Assembly (NCBI GenBank): GCA_025451425.1
Contig: JANWKK010000293.1
Location: forward strand, 1-12,581
Reading direction: 5' to 3'
From: Gemmatimonadaceae bacterium
Lineage (GTDB): Bacteria; Gemmatimonadota; Gemmatimonadetes; Gemmatimonadales; Gemmatimonadaceae
Length of the DNA stretch: 12,581 nucleotides
The position numbers and the translations under genes were made by a program. Of this stretch, positions 6,130 to 12,581 are shown one piece after another; position 1 is the stretch's first letter; the number at the start of each line of letters is the position of its first letter. The notes beneath the pieces are model-generated. The model was given only the letters and a program-made list of their open reading frames with translations, made no database searches and was not told the DNA's origin.

Positions 6130-7878
6130 TCAGCGCTCTTCGGCGCCTCCCGCTCGCGCTGCCGTAGTGGCGGTGCGCCGCTCGTAACGCACCCTGCCAC
6201 CAAGAATCGTGAGGTCCACTTTTGCAGTTGGAATTTCGTCGTCCGGAATTGTCATGATGTTTTTCGACAGGACGACGATGTCGGCGTACTTACCCGGCGT
6301 GAGCGAACCTTTCACCTTCTCCTCGAACGCCGCGTACGCGTTGTTGAGCGTGTAGGCGCGCAAGCCTTCCTCGCGGGTCACGCGCTGCTCGGGGACGAAG
6401 ACCACGCCGTCGTGCGCCTTTCGCGTCACGCTTCCATAGAAGCTCATGATTGGGTCGACATCCTCGACGGGCGTGTCGGTGCCGTTCGTCACGATCACAC
6501 CCGCGTCCATCAGCGAGCGCCAGAGATACGACGTGCGACGAGCCCGCTCTTCACCCAACCGCTTCGGCACCCACGGCGCGTCCGAGATGATATGCACACC
6601 CTGCATCGACGCGATGACGCCGAGTTGCTTGAAGCGCGGTACGTCTGTCGGATCGAGGTGCTGTGCATGCTCGACGCGCCAGCGCAGGTCGTGCTTCGTT
6701 GGATTGTCGCGGAAGATGCGCTCGTAGACGTTGAGCACCTCACGATTCGCGCGATCGCCGATGGCGTGGATGTTTACCTGATAGTCGTGCTTCATCGCGA
6801 CGCGCGCCGTCGCCTCGATCGCCGGTACCGGTTTAAGCGTCAGTCCGCTGCTCGACGGAAGATCCGTGTAGGGCTCGAGCAACCAGGCGCCATGCGAGCC
6901 TAACGCGCCGTCGATCTGCTGCTTGATCGAGCGAACGGTGAGCATGCCGTTCGCGAACTCGTTCATGCGATAGCTGTCGAGCTTTGCGTCGAGTGCGGAG
7001 TCGGTCTCGAAGCGCACCATCACATAGAGACGAACCGGCAGCTTCCCCTCGCGTGCAAGCTCTTTGAACCCGTCGATCGTGGCGAAGTTGGAGCCTGCGT
7101 CGTGGAAGCTCGTCACACCCTTCGATAGAGCGTCTTCGCCAGCGAGCTTCACGATCTGCCGGAAGCGCGCCTCTTCTTCCGCCTTCGTTAGGTGGGGCAG
7201 CTTCGCGTGTGCGCGCGACATCAATCCCTGCGCTGACTCCTTGAGCAGTCCGGTCGGCTCACCCGTCGAATCCTTCACGATCTCGCCACCCGCAGGGTTC
7301 GGCGTCTCGCGCGTAACTCCCGCGAGGCGAAGCGCGGCGCCATTCACGAACGACGCGTGACCGCTCGCGTGCTCGAGGATCACGGGATTGCGCGGACTCG
7401 CGGCGTCGAGCGACGCATGCAGCGGAACGCCTTCCACGTTAGGCTGCGGTGCGCGAATCCACTTCTCCTGGTGCCATCCTCGGCCTTCGATGAGGGCGCC
7501 AGGCTTCGCCGAGCTCGCGGCTTGGCGAACCTGTGCGACGATGTCGTCCCAGGTCTGCGCCTTGGTCAGGTCGAGAACGAGCTTCGATTCGCCGAGCCCG
7601 GTGTAGTGACCGTGACCGTCAATGAAGCCCGGGATAACGACCCGTCCCTGCAGATCGACGACGCGGGTCTTTGGCCCAATCCACTTCTGGATCTCGGCGT
7701 CCGTCCCGACGGCGGCGATTCGGTCGGCGCGAACGGCGATTGCCTGGGCCCGTGGATGCTGTGAGTCGACAGTGAATAGGTCACCGTGCAGAAGGACGAG
7801 ATCGGCACGGCTTTGGGCGTGGGCCGAGCTGGTGGCCACCACGCAAAGGGCGGCGAGCAGAAGGTGAGTCTTGGACAC
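6130..7878 (-). CDS. Secreted metal-dependent amidohydrolase (YtcJ-like)
   Basis: Amidohydrolase of the Amidohydro_3/YtcJ group, 582 residues, near the family's usual 530-580 plus a signal peptide. GTG at 7878 has GGAG about eight bases upstream. Residues 1-21 form a Sec signal (LLLAALCVVATSSAHA). The small beta domain (about 25-80) leads into the TIM barrel. Metal and catalytic residues are visible: H89 and H91 in DGHGHY, D323 in QIDGALGSHGAW, H371 in HAIGDRAN, H404 in RVEHAQH, D468 in NGTDTPVED. The C-terminus returns to the beta domain (GSLTPGKYADIVVLSKN, about 524-540). Relatives hydrolyse C-N bonds in small amides, such as N-substituted formamides, but the substrate is not predictable. 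Export to the periplasm is unlike the cytoplasmic YtcJ but common in soil bacteria. Two copies of the CGTTAGGC octamer lie inside (6898, 7437). Confidence 0.93.
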   Translation of the reverse strand: MSKTHLLLAALCVVATSSAHAQSRADLVLLHGDLFTVDSQHPRAQAIAVRADRIAAVGTDAEIQKWIGPKTRVVDLQGRVVIPGFIDGHGHYTGLGESKLVLDLTKAQTWDDIVAQVRQAASSAKPGALIEGRGWHQEKWIRAPQPNVEGVPLHASLDAASPRNPVILEHASGHASFVNGAALRLAGVTRETPNPAGGEIVKDSTGEPTGLLKESAQGLMSRAHAKLPHLTKAEEEARFRQIVKLAGEDALSKGVTSFHDAGSNFATIDGFKELAREGKLPVRLYVMVRFETDSALDAKLDSYRMNEFANGMLTVRSIKQQIDGALGSHGAWLLEPYTDLPSSSGLTLKPVPAIEATARVAMKHDYQVNIHAIGDRANREVLNVYERIFRDNPTKHDLRWRVEHAQHLDPTDVPRFKQLGVIASMQGVHIISDAPWVPKRLGEERARRTSYLWRSLMDAGVIVTNGTDTPVEDVDPIMSFYGSVTRKAHDGVVFVPEQRVTREEGLRAYTLNNAYAAFEEKVKGSLTPGKYADIVVLSKNIMTIPDDEIPTAKVDLTILGGRVRYERRTATTAARAGGAEER

Positions 7879-8015
7879 GGACTGGCTCCGATGGAAGGCG
7901 GAAGAGTGACGACGAATGATGCCGATGGGTCCGACGCGTTGCCAGTGTCGCGTGGGCCGGCCACGCCTGCGATCAGCATCGCGGTGCTTCGCTGGTGCTC
8001 TATAGATTCCATCCT
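7879..8015. promoter_or_regulatory. Divergent promoter region with a TATAGAT box
   Basis: This 137-base gap separates the amidohydrolase (minus) from the LEA14-like lipoprotein (plus). On the plus strand TATAGAT at 8001-8007 lies eight bases before ATG at 8016. That is where a -10 box would lie for a leaderless transcript. No good -35 was found, and no Shine-Dalgarno lies before that ATG. The minus-strand promoter could not be located. Confidence 0.35.
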
Positions 8016-8489
8016 ATGTACCGACGTGTAACGCTCTCAGTTCTTGCGCTTCCAGCGCTCGCAATACTCGGCTGCAGCTCTGCAGTGAAGCATCTCTTTA
8101 CTGCGCCCACGGTCGCGTTTCGTGGCGTGTCGCTCGAGAGCATCACTCCACTTGGCGGGCGCGTACTGGTCAATCTCCTCGTGCGCAACCCGAATCCGTA
8201 CAGCCTGGCGACGTCGGGGATGACCTACGAGCTGTTCGTGCGCGACACCGTCGGTGTGGCGAGAGGCGCGGACACATTGCACCGCACCGTCGGCGGACAC
8301 GACTCGTTGCTCGTGGCGCTTCCGCTCGACGTGAGCCTGCGCGGGATTCTCGCTGCGGGGAACGCGGTCGTCGGTTACGGGATGGTGCCGTATCGCCTCG
8401 TCGGCACCGTTACGGCCGACACGCCGATTGGTGCGCGAACCATTCCCTTCGATCAAAAGGGTGAGTTCGCGCCAGTAAAGCCGCGCTGA
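8016..8489 (+). CDS. LEA14-like (LEA_2/WHy) lipoprotein
   Basis: 157 residues from ATG at 8016; an in-frame GTG at 7995 would add seven residues ahead of the signal peptide and is less likely. Residues 1-20 are a lipoprotein signal ending A-I-L-G-C, so C20 is the likely lipidated cysteine. The body fits the LEA_2/WHy beta-sandwich: VAFRGVSLESITPLGGRV, then the hallmark LLVRNPNPYSL, MTYELFVRD, a middle with SLLVALPLDVSL, and a final strand YRLVGTVTADTPIGARTIPF. Bacterial LEA14-like proteins are linked to dehydration and stress tolerance, but their molecular action is poorly defined. It converges with the kinase gene, the stop codons being nine bases apart. It is probably anchored to a membrane facing the periplasm. 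Confidence 0.85.
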   Translation: MYRRVTLSVLALPALAILGCSSAVKHLFTAPTVAFRGVSLESITPLGGRVLVNLLVRNPNPYSLATSGMTYELFVRDTVGVARGADTLHRTVGGHDSLLVALPLDVSLRGILAAGNAVVGYGMVPYRLVGTVTADTPIGARTIPFDQKGEFAPVKPR

Positions 8490-8496
8490 CCGCGGC
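8480..8496. terminator. Small hairpin shared by two converging gene ends
   Basis: GCCGCG (8480-8485) pairs with CGCGGC (8491-8496) around a five-base loop that contains the TGA of the lipoprotein gene. It abuts the kinase stop codon at 8499-8501. There is no T-tract, so Rho-independent termination is uncertain. Confidence 0.3.
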
Positions 8497-8498
8497 GA

Positions 8499-10382
8499 TC
8501 AGGCCAGCGTCGGAATCGGCTTCGCCGGGGCGATGTTCTCGACTTCAGCGCGCGAGCGCGTTAGGCGCGCGAGCTCCACGCCGATCTGCTGCGATGCCTC
8601 GAGCACCGAAGTAATCGGACGGAGGTCAGTTTCGCCGCCATGGAGACGCAAGAGGTCGAGTCGGATCGACTCGAGTGCCGCTACAGCCTCGGTCAGCGCG
8701 CGCCGCGCGCGCCCCAGCTGCTCCGACAGTGCTCCATTGTCGACGGCGTCCAACGACTCGAGCTGCTCGACCTGAAGCCGGCTCGCGGCGGCGTGCGCCT
8801 CGAGACGCCTAACGATCTCCGGCAGCTCGGCGAGGTGGATCCGGTACGACTTGGGGAGCGCGTCGAAGAGGTCGCCCACGGCGAGGCCAAGCGCCATCTC
8901 GGTGGGCCGGTAGTCGAGCGAGACGAGTCGCTCTCGGCGCTTGGGTGTCAATAAGCGCGCGACAATCGCCCCAGCGCGGCTCGTCCAGAACCATGTCCGC
9001 GCGGCTCCCGTTAGGCGACGACGAAGATCACGCGGCAGAAAAGGCACGCCGAGCGCGTGCGACGCGATCGCCGATACGGCGGCGACGACACCAGCGCCGG
9101 CCACGACCGCCGCCGCCAGAAGTCGGTCCGAAAGTGTATGCGCCACCCATCGAAGGAGGATGTACGGGTCGATGGCGCCACTGATCAGGAGCCCGAACAA
9201 TGCTGCGAATCCAATCGTTGCTCCGCGAAGAAGTTGGAGTGCGCTTGACAACTCGCCTTCTCGCTCGAAGGCCAACTCCTCGCGCTTTTCTGCCTGCCAC
9301 AGCTTCACCGCATGCTGGACGTCAGGCAGCGTGTATCCCGCGCCAAGCACCTTGCGGAGCTTCCGAGCGTGGAAGGTGAAGCTGGGAATCGTGGGCAGCA
9401 GCATGAACGCGAGGGTGATGGGCCAGTCGCCCCGTCGCAACTCCGACAACGTTCCCATGAAGAAGACCGTGCTCCACATCAGATAAAGCGGCTTCAGCGG
9501 GTCGGCGGCGCGGAGCCAGAGTCGAAGCGGGGCTGGCAATTGCGCGCGATTCGATGGAGACTCGTCCAGCGCGTCGGCCATCGCCTCACACGTCGCGAAG
9601 CGTTCCGAGACGTCCTTCCGGAGACAGCGATCAATCGAGCCGGTAAGAGTGCGAGGCAGTCCCGGAACGATGCGACCCAGCGGTTGCGGAGGCTCGTTCA
9701 CCTGCTTCGTGAGTAGCGCAGGGAGGTTCTCCGCATCGAAGGGAAGCCGCCCCGAGAGGGCGAGGTATCCAACGATGCCGAGCGAGTAGAGATCGCTTCG
9801 GCCGTCGACGATTCCCGCCAACGCCTGCTCGGGACTCATGAACTGCGCGGTTCCCATGACGTGACCCGCGTTGGTCTCGTCGTCTCCGGCGAGCGCGATG
9901 CCAAAGTCCGTGACGAGCGCGCGTCCAGTTGATCGCTCGATAAGAATGTTGTCGGGCTTCACGTCACGGTGAATCACGCCTCGGCCGTGTGCGTAGGCGA
10001 GCGCCCATGCGACTTCACGCAGCATTCGTGTCGCGAGGGCCGGACCGAGAGGTCCCCGCGCTCTGAGCCGTTCCCCCAGTGTCTCTCCGTCGACGTACGC
10101 CATTGCGAAGTAGACAAAAGGTCCGGCCTCGCCGACGCGATAAATCGGAACGATGTTCGGATGCGATAGGGACGCCGCCATCCGCGCTTCGCGAAGGAAG
10201 CGCTCTCGGTGGTTGGGCTCGGAGCTCGGCAGGACTTTGATCGCCACGAGTCGGTTAAGCTGAACTTCTCGCGCGAGATAGACGATGCCCATTCCTCCGC
10301 GACCCAGCTCCCGCTCGAGCGAGTATTCCCCCGCGAGTGCCGTCTGGAGCTCGAGGAAGTCCGAGTCCACGCGCGACGCCAT
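8499..10382 (-). CDS. Membrane Ser/Thr protein kinase
   Basis: Hanks-type kinase, 627 residues; ATG at 10382 has AGGAG eight bases upstream. The kinase domain is residues 20-270 and complete: glycine loop GRGGMGIVY (27-35), K49 in VAIK, E65, catalytic HRDVKPDN (138-145), DFG (159-161), GTAQFMSPEQ (177-186), D197 in SDLYSLG, and R261. It should be active and cytoplasmic. There are no PASTA, WD40 or TPR repeats. Instead hydrophobic segments lie at about 298-314, 320-335, 387-404 and 420-440, with a charged helix (360-378) between the pairs. The C-terminal 100 residues (510-612) are helical and heptad-like, probably a coiled coil. It begins two bases after the stop of the DedA-PAP2 gene, so the two are almost surely co-transcribed. 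Three CGTTAGGC octamers lie inside. Substrates are unknown. Confidence 0.93.
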   Translation of the reverse strand: MASRVDSDFLELQTALAGEYSLERELGRGGMGIVYLAREVQLNRLVAIKVLPSSEPNHRERFLREARMAASLSHPNIVPIYRVGEAGPFVYFAMAYVDGETLGERLRARGPLGPALATRMLREVAWALAYAHGRGVIHRDVKPDNILIERSTGRALVTDFGIALAGDDETNAGHVMGTAQFMSPEQALAGIVDGRSDLYSLGIVGYLALSGRLPFDAENLPALLTKQVNEPPQPLGRIVPGLPRTLTGSIDRCLRKDVSERFATCEAMADALDESPSNRAQLPAPLRLWLRAADPLKPLYLMWSTVFFMGTLSELRRGDWPITLAFMLLPTIPSFTFHARKLRKVLGAGYTLPDVQHAVKLWQAEKREELAFEREGELSSALQLLRGATIGFAALFGLLISGAIDPYILLRWVAHTLSDRLLAAAVVAGAGVVAAVSAIASHALGVPFLPRDLRRRLTGAARTWFWTSRAGAIVARLLTPKRRERLVSLDYRPTEMALGLAVGDLFDALPKSYRIHLAELPEIVRRLEAHAAASRLQVEQLESLDAVDNGALSEQLGRARRALTEAVAALESIRLDLLRLHGGETDLRPITSVLEASQQIGVELARLTRSRAEVENIAPAKPIPTLA

Positions 10383-10384
10383 GT

Positions 10385-11872
10385 TCAGTCTCCTGGTCGA
10401 GTACCTCGCTTACGCGAAGACGGTCCTCCAGGTTGCGACACGGAATCCGCCCGGACTCTGATCAAGGCGCCCGACAGGGACTCCCCATGATGTACGTGGC
10501 GCGCGGCCGGACCCAATGGCTCGGTTTCCTGCTTTCGTCGTGCGACCTCGAGCGCCGTGATGCACGTCGTCAACCACACCGCGCCGGCCGCGAGGCCGCC
10601 AACGACATCGCTGAAGAAGTGCAGACCCAGATACAATCGGCTGTAGCCGACGGCCGCAACGAGCACCGCACCGAGCGCAATGGCCAACGCGCGCCAGAAC
10701 CGGCTGCTCGTTAGGCAGATCACGAAGTATACGATCATGCCGTAGCCGACAAGCGCACCGAGCACGTGGCTGCTTGGAAAGCTGAAGGAGGGCTCGCTCG
10801 CGTACGCGACTTCGAAGATCGGCCGCTCGCGATGGATCGCATGCTTGAGCGACCACGCCAGCACCTCGGCGCCGGAAAGCGCGGCAAGCCAGCCCGCGAA
10901 GGGAAGCCATCCGCGGCGCGAAGTATACCAGAGCGCCAAGGGGAGTCCGAACACGGCAGTGGCCGACATCGTACCGAGTCGCGTCACGAGGACGGAGAGC
11001 GCGACGCCCCGCTCGGTTGCGCCGGTGTGCAGTACCTCCGCGAGATCGAGATCGAAGCGAACGATGGCCGTCTTCGAGAGAACGCTCTGCGCGATGGCGG
11101 CGAAGACCAGGAGCAAAACGAAGCTCACACCCAGGCCGAGCGTAAGATTGAGGCCAAGGTAATTGGCGGGGGAAAATCGGCGGAAGAGAATCGACTGAGC
11201 GCGGGGCGATCGCGCAGCGAGCCAGCGTATGGGGCGCGACATTAAGACCCGGTGCCACGTGGTGCCTTCCGCGCGCCACGCGGCATCGACATCCTCGATG
11301 AGCCAACCCCCAGCGACAGCGAGCGTTACCAGCGCGGCGAGACCGAACCCAACAACGAGGGCGGCGCGAACGAGCTGATGATAGAACTCTGCCGCGTGGT
11401 GGCCGAAGAAATAGCCGACGGCGCAGAACGCGCAGGCCCAGATCGCAGCGCCGGCGAGGTTATAGAGTGTGAAGCGGCGAGCGTCCATCTGCGAGACGCC
11501 GGCAACGACGGAGATGAGCATTCGCACAACGGGAACAAAGCGGCCGAAGAGCACGGCGCTGGTGCCGTGTCGCGCGAAGAAGCGGTGGGCGCGCGCGAGC
11601 GCGTTACCACCATGGGCACGGCGCGAGATGAACGCGGAGCCGGAGCGGCCGAGATAGTACGCGGCCGTCGTCCCGGCGGTCGTCGACAGCGTCGAGACGA
11701 GGAAAACGAGCGCGAGCGACAAATGACCGCGCGCCGCCAACGCCGAGGCGGTGACGACGGTGGTGTCGGTCGGAAATGGGATCGCCAGGCCTTCACCGAA
11801 GAGGAAAAGGGCGATCAGTGCATAACCGTAGTGTGCTACGAGCCCAACCAGATGCGCGGCCACGATCTCCAA
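10385..11872 (-). CDS. DedA-family / PAP2 phosphatase fusion
   Basis: Two-domain membrane protein, 495 residues. Residues 10-190 are a DedA (VTT) domain: FGEGLAIPFPTD at 25-36, then GRFVPVVRMLISVVAG (110-125). Residues 235-445 are a PAP2 phosphatase with all three motifs: K343-x6-R350-P351, P366-S-S-H369, and S411-R412-x5-H418-x3-D422. About ten hydrophobic segments span both. PAP2 enzymes such as PgpB remove phosphate from undecaprenyl diphosphate or phosphatidylglycerol phosphate; some DedA proteins (UptA) move undecaprenyl phosphate across the membrane. The fusion suggests coupled dephosphorylation and recycling of the lipid carrier. The tail (445-495) is hydrophilic and Arg/Ser-rich. The start is TTG at 11872, with AAGGTG upstream; GTG at 11863 is a possible alternative. 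The kinase gene follows two bases after the stop. Confidence 0.92.
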   Translation of the reverse strand: MEIVAAHLVGLVAHYGYALIALFLFGEGLAIPFPTDTTVVTASALAARGHLSLALVFLVSTLSTTAGTTAAYYLGRSGSAFISRRAHGGNALARAHRFFARHGTSAVLFGRFVPVVRMLISVVAGVSQMDARRFTLYNLAGAAIWACAFCAVGYFFGHHAAEFYHQLVRAALVVGFGLAALVTLAVAGGWLIEDVDAAWRAEGTTWHRVLMSRPIRWLAARSPRAQSILFRRFSPANYLGLNLTLGLGVSFVLLLVFAAIAQSVLSKTAIVRFDLDLAEVLHTGATERGVALSVLVTRLGTMSATAVFGLPLALWYTSRRGWLPFAGWLAALSGAEVLAWSLKHAIHRERPIFEVAYASEPSFSFPSSHVLGALVGYGMIVYFVICLTSSRFWRALAIALGAVLVAAVGYSRLYLGLHFFSDVVGGLAAGAVWLTTCITALEVARRKQETEPLGPAARHVHHGESLSGALIRVRADSVSQPGGPSSRKRGTRPGD

Positions 11873-11910
11873 TTTGGCACCTTCGATGCCATGATGAGGC
11901 CAGTTCCGCG

Positions 11911-12057
11911 CTACTTCAGGCTGTACACGTACGTCGCGAGGGTGGTGATTTTCGGCATTTGCGCGCCGGTGTCGGTCGCCGGGGCGGTGTCGATCCAGAC
12001 CCCGCCCCCAGCGTGCCTAACGAGTTCGGTAGTACACCGGCGGCGAGAGAGCTCCAC
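11911..12057 (-). pseudogene. Possible 3' remnant of a decayed gene
   Basis: On the minus strand from about 12003 to the TAG at 11911-11913, a frame reads VWIDTAPATDTGAQMPKI then TTLATYVYSLK. Of these 29 codons, 27 end in G or C, far more than neighbouring non-coding frames. The ending resembles the last helix of small c-type cytochrome domains (a Met-Pro followed by a YVxSL helix), but no haem-binding CxxCH is present. Upstream, past a GGGGGCGGGG run at 12001-12010, coding character fades in this frame, as if by frameshift or truncation. The nearest in-frame start is GTG at 12057. It ends 38 bases before the DedA-PAP2 start, same strand. Either a relic or a very short gene; the cytochrome link is weak. 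Confidence 0.35.
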
Positions 12058-12097
12058 GGCTGCCGAGGGTGTGTGAGATCGAGCGCCAGGGTTGCGC

Positions 12098-12207
12098 AGG
12101 TGCTAGGTGCCAGGCGCGCTTGGTGCCTGGTATAGGTGCTGGGTGCTAGCAGAAGAGCGCTATCACCTAGCACCTAGTACCTCTAGCACCTCAAGCACCG
12201 AGCACCA
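12098..12207. repeat. GTGCTAG heptamer block with inverted arms
   Basis: The left half (12098-12150) has several GTGCTAG-like units (AGGTGCTAGGTGCCAGG, GGTGCTGGGTGCTAG). The right half (12160-12207) carries the reverse complement (CACCTAGCACCTAG, CTAGCACC, AGCACCGAGCACC). It is a longer, more degenerate version of the hairpin at 5474-5522 and can fold into a large imperfect stem. It lies just past the end of the right-edge minus-strand gene, where it could terminate that transcript. Confidence 0.7.
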
Positions 12208-12255
12208 CTACCACGCAGAGAAGCGACCGCGGCTTTACGTCCGGCGACGCTGTAG

Positions 12256-12581
12256 CTACTTCTGGAACACGAGCATCGTCGTCGCGCCGATGACGATGTC
12301 CGTGCCGATCGACAGCGTTCCGCTAGCTACTGTACCAGTAAATGTTAGGCCGTTGAAGGAATCCGTGAGCGTGATCTGGCCATTGTTCAGCGAATACGTG
12401 CCACCGATTGGAGCCGAGGTGTTAACGAACATCTCGTTCGTCGTTAGGTCCGTTCCTCGCAGACCGAGCTGCCCGGTCCAACTATGATCGTCAGCGAGAT
12501 CGACGTTGCCGTTGACGAACTCGTCTCGCTCCTGCGAGTCCTGGTAGAACGCCGCGGGCACCTTGTTGCCGTCCACCGTCT
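12256..12581 (-). CDS. Beta-rich hypothetical protein, 5' end off window
   Basis: C-terminal 108 codons of a gene that enters from the right edge and stops with TAG at 12256-12258. A GTG at 12576 is in frame, but the reading frame stays open to the edge (T-V-D-G-N-K-V-P) and the true start is probably beyond it. The pattern is repeated short beta strands with turns: ahead of residue 60 GTDLTTNEMFVN, then GGTYSLNNGQITLTDS, LTFTGTVASGTLSIGTD and a final MLVFQK strand. This is typical of small secreted or lipoprotein beta-barrel or sandwich proteins of unknown function. No catalytic motif is visible, and the signal peptide, if any, lies outside the window. Two one-mismatch copies of the octamer (12343, 12442) are inside. 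Confidence 0.7.
   Translation of the reverse strand, partial: TVDGNKVPAAFYQDSQERDEFVNGNVDLADDHSWTGQLGLRGTDLTTNEMFVNTSAPIGGTYSLNNGQITLTDSFNGLTFTGTVASGTLSIGTDIVIGATTMLVFQK

Larger units (their letters stand above)
313..12022. repeat. Dispersed octamer CGTTAGGC, 13 exact copies
   Basis: Plus-strand CGTTAGGC occurs at 797, 4576, 5408, 5806, 7437, 8559, 9009 and 10709. Its reverse complement GCCTAACG occurs at 313, 1900, 6898, 8807 and 12015. One-mismatch copies lie at 7186 and 12442 (CGTTAGGT) and 12343 (TGTTAGGC). Every TTAGG/CCTAA that I found in the window belongs to this set. Eleven exact copies lie within genes, two outside intact genes. No wider consensus is visible around the octamer. This entry spans the first to last exact copy and is not one continuous element. 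Confidence 0.85.
11873..12255. other. Intergenic stretch with remnant and repeats
   Basis: No intact gene was recognised in these 383 bases. They hold the apparent coding remnant (11911-12057), one octamer (12015-12022) and the GTGCTAG repeat block (12098-12207). The 48 bases from 12208 to 12255 show nothing. The promoter of the DedA-PAP2/kinase pair should lie here but was not identified. Confidence 0.5.

Noticed and set aside
11252..12076. Plus-strand open frame of 274 residues
   Set aside because: It is mostly antisense to the DedA-PAP2 gene, is Arg/Glu-rich, and has no domain character.
11916..12173. Minus-strand open frame of 85 residues
   Set aside because: The start is translated GTGCTAG repeat (LAPST periodicity) and the end is out of frame with the coding-like stretch at 11911-12003.

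Overview
The window looks like chromosomal DNA from a high-GC (roughly 60-65% by eye), diderm, soil-type bacterium. The style of the proteins suggests Gemmatimonadota or a neighbour: many short lipoproteins or secreted proteins, a transmembrane Ser/Thr kinase, a secreted amidohydrolase, and heptamer repeats between genes. There is no rRNA or marker gene to settle this, so the taxonomy is inference. No tRNA, rRNA, CRISPR array, transposase or phage gene was seen.

Layout from left to right. 1-419 is non-coding, with a 14-bp tandem repeat and a GC hairpin. 420-2117 (+) is an exported DUF187/GHL10 glycosyl hydrolase-like protein. 2118-2276 is a composite inverted-repeat element sitting between two converging genes. 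2277-3536 (-) is a membrane-anchored HtrA/Deg protease. 3537-4022 is a divergent intergenic region. 4023-4985 (+) is a branched-chain aminotransferase (IlvE). It converges with a minus-strand run of a small secreted protein (5063-5452), an NTF2-like lipoprotein (5534-6052) and a secreted amidohydrolase (6130-7878). 8016-8489 (+) is a LEA14-like lipoprotein. 8499-10382 and 10385-11872 (-) form a tight pair: a DedA-PAP2 fusion followed by a Ser/Thr kinase. 11911 to about 12060 (-) holds the apparent 3' end of a decayed gene. 12098-12207 is another heptamer hairpin block. 12256-12581 (-) is the C-terminal part of a beta-rich protein that runs off the right edge.

Most products act in or beyond the inner membrane: protein quality control (HtrA), probable cell-wall glycan cleavage (GHL10), lipid-carrier dephosphorylation and translocation (DedA-PAP2), surface lipoproteins, and a membrane kinase co-transcribed with the lipid enzyme. 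IlvE is the only clear cytoplasmic biosynthetic enzyme.

The strongest unexplained signal is the octamer CGTTAGGC (reverse complement GCCTAACG). It occurs 13 times exactly and 3 more times with one mismatch, about once per kb, mostly inside genes. There it usually imposes TTA, CTA or AGG codons. The density is like that of DNA uptake sequences or another genome-wide signature word. A second signal is a set of hairpins built from 7-bp tandem units (GTAGAGG or GTGCTAG); one of these supplies the stop codons of both converging genes around 5000.
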